Shown: positions 55,195 to 64,000 of the stretch, one piece after another
Numbering within the stretch: the first letter of the stretch is position 1
How the letters are laid out: each line of letters starts with the position of its first letter
Source: Eudorina sp. 2006-703-Eu-15
Lineage: Eukaryota > Chlorophyta > Chlorophyceae > Chlamydomonadales > Volvocaceae
NCBI GenBank assembly: GCA_003117195.1
Contig: BDSI01000002.1
Location: 1,637,328-1,701,327 of the forward strand
Reading direction: 5' to 3'
Length of the DNA: 64,000 bases
Position numbers and translations under genes: made by a program
Notes under the pieces: generated by a model
What the model was told of the DNA's origin: nothing
The model's database searches: none
The model's input: only the letters and a program-made list of their open reading frames with translations

Positions 55195-56291
55195 TTTTAG
55201 GGAGGTGCGACGATCGCGCCATGTGCGCGCAAATAGTAATGTAATAGTGGTAATAATAGTAGAAACCAAAAACAGTGATGATGCATGATGATGAGATCCG
55301 GACCTCAAGAATGTTAGATGTGCGCAGGTGTGATGTTGACAACCGAACGGACCGTTGATGGTTGCTTGGTCGGTTACTGAATTAGTTGGTTCGTTGGTTG
55401 GTTAATGGTGTGTTCCATTCTTCAGGGCATGGCTGGCATGCATCCAGCAGCTCGCCCGGCCAGGGGGGGCTGGATGGGGCCACTATGAACGAAGGTGGCC
55501 ACTAGAAATCATCGTATACATATATACCTCGGCTGCTGGTTATTATATTCATCGGCAGATATAATCCAAAAGCGTTCGATATATATGTACATGCTTGCGA
55601 ACATGGTGATGGTGGTAATAATGGTGTGGTGGCTGCTGGTCGTTACGTGTCATTAGGGTTGGTGGTGATAAGAGGTGGTGGTGGTGGTTAGGGCACGCAC
55701 GACATTTAGGCCTCAGGCCGGCGGCGGAGTCCGTCATGTCGCGCAAGAGCGGGCGGGCCAGCAGCAGCATTGCGGCTGCGGAGCAACAAGATTAGCGCGG
55801 CATGGAGCTGTTGCTTGCCGCTCAGTGCGGCTCCTTAAACACTTGATCCAACCAGTGCCGCAATAGCACACGAGTCCCCCTGTCCCCCAAACAAAAGATG
55901 GGCAGCGGGGAGCGAGACGTACGGCGTGTGCATGCATGCATGTGACTAAAAGTAAAATAAGCAAGGACTGCATTTTTTCGATCTTACTGCATTCTTTATC
56001 TAACAGTAGTGTTATTAAATGCAGTATCGTAGCAGCTGCTGGGCCCGATGCCACGCACCCGCCCAGTTTGCGGTAAGCACGGTGACCCGTACGTGACCCG
56101 TGCTCGAGCAAGGGTAAAAATAATGTACGGTGCACCGTGGCTGACCCCTTGCTCGAGCAAGGGTACACAAATATTCTTCATTTTGAGACAGCACAAGTGC
56201 AAATGAATATAAAATTCAATTTTATATTATTGTGGATGTTTGGGGCACAAAAGGACACAAGGGTGGGACAAACAACCCGACCCAGCAGCGG
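55195..56291. other. Intergenic stretch before the tandem repeats
   Basis: A GGTGGTGG/GTGGT-rich part lies at 55604-55690. Short related inverted pieces (CCTTGCTCGAGCAAGG, near 56143) resemble the start of the 338-bp unit. No coding frame recognised. Confidence 0.45.
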
Positions 56292-57208
56292 CCTGAGCAA
56301 GGGGCCGTGCGTGACCCGTGCTCAGGGTGTCGCGGCCGCGATCTAGGCCCCCGACGCGCCGCTCGGGCCCGGCAACAGGCGCAAATGCGCTCCCTCGCCC
56401 CTGCGCAGCCGTGAAGTCCCTAGCCGCGCCCAGGCGACCCCGGCGCGGGAGCCCTGGAACCCTGCCGTACACCTGGCGTTCGTAGCCCTTGCTCATGACC
56501 GGCGCGGCCACGGGGCCGCCGCCCGACCTGCCCGACCGCTCCTGCGCATGCCCCGGCACCTGCCTGCCGCGGCGGGGCGCCGACGGCGTCGCGGCGCGTC
56601 GCCAAAACGGGCCGGCTCGCCCGCGGCAACCTGAGCAAGGGGCCGTGCGTGACCCGTGCTCAGGGTGTCGCGGCCGCGATCTAGGCCCCCGACGCGCCGC
56701 TCGGGCCCGGCAACAGGCGCAAATGCGCTCCCTCGCCCCTGCGCAGCCGTGCAGTCCCTAGCCGCGCCCAGGCGACCCCGGCGCGGGAGCCCTGGGACCC
56801 TGCCGTACACCTGGCGTTCGCAGCCCTTGCTCAGGACCGGCGCGGCCACGGGGCCGCCGCCCGACCTGCCCGACCGCTCCTGCGCATGCCCCGGCACCTG
56901 CCTGCCGCGGCGGGGCGCCGACGGCGTCGCGGCGCGTCGCCAAAACGGGCCGGCTCGCCCGCGGCAACCTGAGCAAGGGGCCGTGCGTGACCCGTGCTCA
57001 GGGTGTCGCGGCCGCGATCTAGGCCCCCGACGCGCCGCTCGGGCCCGGCAACAGGCGCAAATGCGCTCCCTCGCCCCTGCGCAGCCGTGCAGTCCCTAGC
57101 CGCGCCCAGGCGACCCCGGCGCGGGAGCCCTGGGACCCTGCCGTACACCTGGCGTTCGCAGCCCTTGCTCAGGACCGGCGCGGCCACGGGGCCGCCGCCC
57201 GACCTGCC
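56292..57208. repeat. 338-bp tandem repeat, about 2.7 copies
   Basis: CCTGAGCAAGGGGCC recurs at 56292, 56630 and 56968, period 338 bp, with few differences. The unit is very GC-rich and begins with a palindromic TGAGCAAGGG...CGTGCTCA pair. The third copy is cut at 57208, where the satellite begins. Open frames across it are by-products of base composition. Confidence 0.9.
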
Positions 57209-57414
57209 CTCACATCGCACGGCCCAGCCTGTTCCCATGCCCCCCGCTGGGATGCAACTTAGCCCCAGGACGGCCCGCCGCCGAGCCGCATAGCCACACC
57301 CGCCATCCCAGGGCTGTGGTATGATTATGCGGACCACTGGGACGTGTCAGAACGGAAATCTGATCAGACACGGCGATGGGGCGGGCCTTGAGGCACATCG
57401 CACGGCCCAGCCTG
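57209..57414 (-). repeat. Inverted first unit of the 184-bp satellite
   Basis: About 1.1 satellite units in reverse orientation relative to the rest of the array, more diverged (TTGAGGCACATC instead of TTGGGGCACATC on that strand). The switch to direct orientation is at 57414/57415. Confidence 0.88.
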
Positions 57415-60400
57415 TCCGCATAGTCATACCACAGCCCTGGGATGGCGGGTGTGGCTATGCGGCTCGGCGGCGGGCCGTCCTGGGGCTAAGTTGCATCCAA
57501 GCGGGGGGCATGGGAACAGGCTGGGCCGTGCGATGTGCCCCAAGGCCCGCCCCATCGCCGTGTCTGATCAGATTTCCGTTCTGACACGTCCCAGTGGTCC
57601 GCATAGTCATACCACAGCCCTGGGATGGCGGGTGTGGCTATGCGGCTCGGCGGCGGGCCGTCCTGGGGCTAAGTTGCATCCCAGCAGGGGGGCATGGGAA
57701 CAGGCTGGGCCGTGCGATGTGCCCCAAGGCCCGCCCCTTCGCCGTGTCTGATCAGATTTCCGTTCTGACACGTCCCAGTGGTCCGCATAGTCATACCACA
57801 GCCCTGGGATGGCGGGTGTGGCTATGCGGCTCGGCGGCGGGCCGTCCTGGGGCTAAGTTGCATCCCAGCGGGGGGTCATGGGAACAGGCTGGGCCGTGCG
57901 ATGTGCCCCAAGGCCCGCCCCTTCGCCGTGTCTGATCAGATCTCCGTTCTGACACGTCCCAGTGGTCCGCATAGTCATACCACAGCCCTGGGATGGCGGG
58001 TGTGGCTATGCGGCTCGGCGGCGGGCCGTCCTGGGGCTAAGTTGCATCCCAGCGGGGGGTCATGGGAACAGGCTGGGCCGTGCGATGTGCCCCAAGGCCC
58101 GCCCCTTCGCCGTGTCTGATCAGATCTCCGTTCTGACACGTCCCAGTGGTCCGCATAGTCATACCACAGCCCTGGGATGGCGGGTGTGGCTATGCGGCTC
58201 GGCGGCGGGCCGTCCTGGGGCTAAGTTGCATCCCAGCGGGGGGGCATGGGAACAGGCTGGGCCGTGCGATGTGCCCCAAGGCCCGCCCCATCGCCGTGTC
58301 TGATCAGATTTCCGTTCTGACACGTCCCAGTGGTCCGCATAGTCATACCACAGCCCTGGGATGGCGGGTGTGGCTATGCGGCTCGGCGGCGGGCCGTCCT
58401 GGGGCTAAGTTGCATCCCAGCAGGGGGGCATGGGAACAGGCTGGGCCGTGCGATGTGCCCCAAGGCCCGCCCCATCGCCGTGTCTGATCAGATCTCCGTT
58501 CTGACACGTCCCAGTGGTCCGCATAGTCATACCACAGCCCTGGGATGGCGGGTGTGGCTATGCGGCTCGGCGGCGGGCCGTCCTGGGGCTAAGTTGAATC
58601 CCAGCGGGGGGGCATGGGAACAGGCTGGGCCGTGCGATGTGCCCCAAGGCCCGCCCCTTCGCCGTGTCTGATCAGATCTCCGTTCTGACACGTCCCAGTG
58701 GTCCGCATAGTCATACCACAGCCCTGGGATGGCGGGTGTGGCTATGCGGCTCGGCGGCGGGCCGTCCTGGGGCTAAGTTGCATCCCAGCGGGGGGGCATG
58801 GGAACAGGCTGGGCCGTGCGATGTGCCCCAAGGCCCGCCCCATCGCCGTGTCTGATCAGATTTCCGTTCTGACACGTCCCAGTGGTCCGATAGTCATACC
58901 ACAGCCCTGGGATGGCGGGTGTGGCTATGCGGCTCGGCGGCGGGCCGTCCTGGGGCTAAGTTGCATCCCAGCGGGGGGCATGGGAACAGGCTGGGCCGTG
59001 CGATGTGCCCCAAGGCCCGCCCCATCGCCGTGTCTGATCAGATTTCCGTTCTGACACGTCCCAGTGGTCCGCATAGTCATACCACAGCCCTGGGATGGCG
59101 GGTGTGGCTATGCGGCTCGGCGGCGGGCCGTCCTGGGGCTAAGTTGCATCCCAGCAGGGGGGCATGGGAACAGGCTGGGCCGTGCGATGTGCCCCAAGGC
59201 CCGCCCCTTCGCCGTGTCTGATCAGATCTCCGTTCTGACACGTCCCAGTGGTCCGCATAGTCATACCACAGCCCTGGGATGGCGGGTGTGGCTATGCGGC
59301 TCGGCGGCGGGCCGTCCTGGGGCTAAGTTGCATCCCAGCGGGGGGTCATGGGAACAGGCTGGGCCGTGCGATGTGCCCCAAGGCCCGCCCCTTCGCCGTG
59401 TCTGATCAGATCTCCGTTCTGACACGTCCCAGTGGTCCGCATAGTCATACCACAGCCCTGGGATGGCGGGTGTGGCTATGCGGCTCGGCGGCGGGCCGTC
59501 CTGGGGCTAAGTTGCATCCCAGCGGGGGGGCATGGGAACAGGCTGGGCCGTGCGATGTGCCCCAAGGCCCGCCCCTTCGCCGTGTCTGATCAGATCTCCG
59601 TTCTGACACGTCCCAGTGGTCCGCATAGTCATACCACAGCCCTGGGATGGCGGGTGTGGCTATGCGGCTCGGCGGCGGGCCGTCCTGGGGCTAAGTTGCA
59701 TCCCAGCGGGGGGGCATGGGAACAGGCTGGGCCGTGCGATGTGCCCCAAGGCCCGCCCCATCGCCGTGTCTGATCAGATTTCCGTTCTGACACGTCCCAG
59801 TGGTCCGCATAGTCATACCACAGCCCTGGGATGGCGGGTGTGGCTATGCGGCTCGGCGGCGGGCCGTCCTGGGGCTAAGTTGCATCCCAGCAGGGGGGCA
59901 TGGGAACAGGCTGGGCCGTGCGATGTGCCCCAAGGCCCGCCCCTTCGCCGTGTCTGATCAGATCTCCATTCTGGCACGTCCCAGTGGTCCGCATAGTCAT
60001 ACCACAGCCCTGGGATGGCGGGTGTGGCTATGCGGCTCGGCGGCGGGCCGTCCTGGGGCTAAGTTGCATCCCAGCGGGGGGCATGGGAACAGGCTGGGCC
60101 GTGCGATGTGCCCCAAGGCCCGCCCCTTCGCCGTGTCTGATCAGATCTCCGTTCTGACACGTCCCAGTGGTCCGCATAGTCATACCACAGCCCTGGGATG
60201 GCGGGTGTGGCTATGCGGCTCGGCGGCGGGCCGTCCTGGGGCTAAGTTGCATCCCAGCGGGGGGGCATGGGAACAGGCTGGGCCGTGCGATGTGCCCCAA
60301 GGCCCGCCCCATCGCCGTGTCTGATCAGATTTCCGTTCTGACACGTCCCAGTGGTCCGCATAGTCATACCACAGCCCTGGGATGGCGGGTGTGGCTATGC

Positions 60401-63400
60401 GGCTCGGCGGCGGGCCGTCCTGGGGCTAAGTTGCATCCCAGCGGGGGGCATGGGAACAGGCTGGGCCGTGCGATGTGCCCCAAGGCCCGCCCCATCGCCG
60501 TGTCTGATCAGATTTCCGTTCTGACACGTCCCAGTGGTCCGCATAGTCATACCACAGCCCTGGGATGGCGGGTGTGGCTATGCGGCTCGGCGGCGGGCCG
60601 TCCTGGGGCTAAGTTGCATCCCAGCAGGGGGGCATGGGAACAGGCTGGGCCGTGCGATGTGCCCCAAGGCCCGCCCCTTCGCCGTGTCTGATCAGATCTC
60701 CGTTCTGACACGTCCCAGTGGTCCGCATAGTCATACCACAGCCCTGGGATGGCGGGTGTGGCTATGCGGCTCGGCGGCGGGCCGTCCTGGGGCTAAGTTG
60801 CATCCCAGCGGGGGGGCATGGGAACAGGCTGGGCCGTGCGATGTGCCCCAAGGCCCGCCCCATCGCCGTGTCTGATCAGATTTCCGTTCTGACACGTCCC
60901 AGTGGTCCGCATAGTCATACCACAGCCCTGGGATGGCGGGTGTGGCTATGCGGCTCGGCGGCGGGCCGTCCTGGGGCTAAGTTGCATCCCAGCGGGGGGC
61001 ATGGGAACAGGCTGGGCCGTGCGATGTGCCCCAAGGCCCGCCCCATCGCCGTGTCTGATCAGATTTCCGTTCTGACACGTCCCAGTGGTCCGCATAGTCA
61101 TACCACAGCCCTGGGATGGCGGGTGTGGCTATGCGGCTCGGCGGCGGGCCGTCCTGGGGCTAAGTTGCATCCCAGCAGGGGGGCATGGGAACAGGCTGGG
61201 CCGTGCGATGTGCCCCAAGGCCCGCCCCATCGCCGTGTCTGATCAGATTTCCGTTCTGACACGTCCCAGTGGTCCGCATAGTCATACCACAGCCCTGGGA
61301 TGGCGGGTGTGGCTATGCGGCTCGGCGGCGGGCCGTCCTGGGGCTAAGTTGCATCCCAGCGGGGGGCATGGGAACAGGCTGGGCCGTGCGATGTGCCCCA
61401 AGGCCCGCCCCATCGCCGTGTCTGATCAGATTTCCGTTCTGACACGTCCCAGTGGTCCGCATAGTCATACCACAGCCCTGGGATGGCGGGTGTGGCTATG
61501 CGGCTCGGCGGCGGGCCGTCCTGGGGCTAAGTTGCATCCCAGCAGGGGGGCATGGGAACAGGCTGGGCCGTGCGATGTGCCCCAAGGCCCGCCCCTTCGC
61601 CGTGTCTGATCAGATCTCCGTTCTGACACGTCCCAGTGGTCCGCATAGTCATACCACAGCCCTGGGATGGCGGGTGTGGCTATGCGGCTCGGCGGCGGGC
61701 CGTCCTGGGGCTAAGTTGCATCCCAGCGGGGGGCATGGGAACAGGCTGGGCCGTGCGATGTGCCCCAAGGCCCGCCCCATCGCCGTGTCTGATCAGATTT
61801 CCGTTCTGACACGTCCCAGTGGTCCGCATAGTCATACCACAGCCCTGGGATGGCGGGTGTGGCTATGCGGCTCGGCGGCGGGCCGTCCTGGGGCTAAGTT
61901 GCATCCCAGCGGGGGGCATGGGAACAGGCTGGGCCGTGCGATGTGCCCCAAGGCCCGCCCCATCGCCGTGTCTGATCAGATTTCCGTTCTGACACGTCCC
62001 AGTGGTCCGCATAGTCATACCACAGCCCTGGGATGGCGGGTGTGGCTATGCGGCTCGGCGGCGGGCCGTCCTGGGGCTAAGTTGCATCCCAGCAGGGGGG
62101 CATGGGAACAGGCTGGGCCGTGCGATGTGCCCCAAGGCCCGCCCCTTCGCCGTGTCTGATCAGATCTCCGTTCTGACACGTCCCAGTGGTCCGCATAGTC
62201 ATACCACAGCCCTGGGATGGCGGGTGTGGCTATGCGGCTCGGCGGCGGGCCGTCCTGGGGCTAAGTTGCATCCCAGCGGGGGGTCATGGGAACAGGCTTG
62301 GCCGTGCGATGTGCCCCAAGGCCCGCCCCTTCGCCGTGTCTGATCAGATCTCCGTTCTGACACGTCCCAGTGGTCCGCATAGTCATACCACAGCCCTGGG
62401 ATGGCGGGTGTGGCTATGCGGCTCGGCGGCGGGCCGTCCTGGGGCTAAGTTGCATCCCAGCAGGGGGGCATGGGAACAGGCTGGGCCGTGCGATGTGCCC
62501 CAAGGCCCGCCCCATCGCCGTGTCTGATCAGATCTCCGTTCTGACACGTCCCAGTGGTCCGCATAGTCATACCACAGCCCTGGGATGGCGGGTGTGGCTA
62601 TGCGGCTCGGCGGCGGGCCGTCCTGGGGCTAAGTTGCATCCCAGCAGGGGGGCATGGGAACAGGCTGGGCCGTGCGATGTGCCCCAAGGCCCGCCCCTTC
62701 GCCGTGTCTGATCAGATCTCCATTCTGGCACGTCCCAGTGGTCCGCATAGTCATACCACAGCCCTGGGATGGCGGGTGTGGCTATGCGGCTCGGCGGCGG
62801 GCCGTCCTGGGGCTAAGTTGCATCCCAGCGGGGGGCATGGGAACAGGCTGGGCCGTGCGATGTGCCCCAAGGCCCGCCCCTTCGCCGTGTCTGATCAGAT
62901 CTCCGTTCTGACACGTCCCAGTGGTCCGCATAGTCATACCACAGCCCTGGGATGGCGGGTGTGGCTATGCGGCTCGGCGGCGGGCCGTCCTGGGGCTAAG
63001 TTGCATCCCAGCGGGGGGCATGGGAACAGGCTGGGCCGTGCGATGTGCCCCAAGGCCCGCCCCATCGCCGTGTCTGATCAGATTTCCGTTCTGACACGTC
63101 CCAGTGGTCCGCATAGTCATACCACAGCCCTGGGATGGCGGGTGTGGCTATGCGGCTCGGCGGCGGGCCGTCCTGGGGCTAAGTTGCATCCCAGCGGGGG
63201 GCATGGGAACAGGCTGGGCCGTGCGATGTGCCCCAAGGCCCGCCCCATCGCCGTGTCTGATCAGATTTCCGTTCTGACACGTCCCAGTGGTCCGCATAGT
63301 CATACCACAGCCCTGGGATGGCGGGTGTGGCTATGCGGCTCGGCGGCGGGCCGTCCTGGGGCTAAGTTGCATCCCAGCAGGGGGGCATGGGAACAGGCTG

Positions 63401-64000
63401 GGCCGTGCGATGTGCCCCAAGGCCCGCCCCTTCGCCGTGTCTGATCAGATCTCCGTTCTGACACGTCCCAGTGGTCCGCATAGTCATACCACAGCCCTGG
63501 GATGGCGGGTGTGGCTATGCGGCTCGGCGGCGGGCCGTCCTGGGGCTAAGTTGCATCCCAGCGGGGGGCATGGGAACAGGCTGGGCCGTGCGATGTGCCC
63601 CAAGGCCCGCCCCATCGCCGTGTCTGATCAGATTTCCGTTCTGACACGTCCCAGTGGTCCGCATAGTCATACCACAGCCCTGGGATGGCGGGTGTGGCTA
63701 TGCGGCTCGGCGGCGGGCCGTCCTGGGGCTAAGTTGCATCCCAGCGGGGGGCATGGGAACAGGCTGGGCCGTGCGATGTGCCCCAAGGCCCGCCCCATCG
63801 CCGTGTCTGATCAGATTTCCGTTCTGACACGTCCCAGTGGTCCGCATAGTCATACCACAGCCCTGGGATGGCGGGTGTGGCTATGCGGCTCGGCGGCGGG
63901 CCGTCCTGGGGCTAAGTTGCATCCCAGCGGGGGGCATGGGAACAGGCTGGGCCGTGCGATGTGCCCCAAGGCCCGCCCCATCGCCGTGTCTGATCAGATT
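57415..64000 (+). repeat. 183-184 bp satellite array, about 36 direct copies, open at right edge
   Basis: Units start with CCGCATAGTCATACCACAGC and repeat every 183 or 184 bp to the window end. Variation is concentrated at three places: the G-run after CATCCCAGC (four forms), CCCC(A/T)TCGCC, and CAGAT(T/C)TCC. Two units (near 59970 and 62720) share the rare CATTCTGGCACG. The unit has no stop in one frame, so 183-bp units create long false open frames. This could be centromeric or subtelomeric; no telomere repeat is seen. Confidence 0.95.

Noticed and set aside
61452..63444. Long repeated open frames (up to 296 codons) in the satellite
   Set aside because: Units of 183 bp have no stop in one frame, so frames lengthen with unit count. 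184-bp units break them; no start context, domain or codon pattern supports coding.
57415..64000. CRISPR-like array
   Set aside because: The whole 184-bp unit repeats, with no unique spacers, in a eukaryotic setting.

Overview
The window looks like nuclear DNA of a volvocine green alga (a Volvox, Gonium or Chlamydomonas relative). The basis is gene style: intron-rich genes with short exons, GT-AG introns plus two GC-AG introns, TGTAA polyadenylation motifs, proline-rich extracellular (PPPP/SPP) segments, SRCR domains, a plant-type SYP7 SNARE, and a Copia element resembling the Volvox element Osser. All gene models below were built by hand from splice signals, reading phase and protein family patterns; no search was run.

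Left part (1-19301): a minus-strand coiled-coil gene runs off the left edge (1-5423) and shares a divergent promoter with a complete seven-exon plus-strand Qc-SNARE of the SYP71 type (6067-8583). A plus-strand secreted protein gene follows (10770-16411), with a signal peptide, an SRCR domain, three proline-rich exons and a second SRCR domain. Between 16412 and 19301 there are two orphan exon-like segments.

Middle (19302-31430): a secreted DJ-1/PfpI (Hsp31-like) gene in 11 exons. Its fifth intron holds a complete, antisense Ty3/Gypsy chromovirus (21068-28665) with apparently identical LTRs and a 5-bp target duplication. The gag-pol frame of this element is split by one in-frame UAG, and a possible Dam-methyltransferase-like domain precedes the protease.

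32407-43929: four 334-bp LTRs and two Copia internal regions. Target duplications and LTR variants show that these are two members of one family, with copy B inserted into the untranslated leader of copy A. Copy A has one intact 1531-codon gag-pol frame. Copy B carries a 450-bp inverted duplication and a 13-bp triplication. The primer-binding site matches the anticodon arm of a methionine tRNA (half-tRNA priming), not the tRNA 3' end.

Right part (43930-64000): an unrecognised plus-strand gene (exons 44831-47420) converges on a 14-exon minus-strand gene for a Cys-rich multipass membrane protein (47675-54638). That gene lacks its 5' end and has a one-base frame break at a T-run. Head-to-head with it is the 3' end of another plus-strand gene (54843-55194). 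From 56292 the window is tandem DNA: a 338-bp repeat (2.7 copies), then a satellite of 183-184 bp units that starts with one inverted unit and fills the rest of the window (about 36 direct units, running off the right edge).
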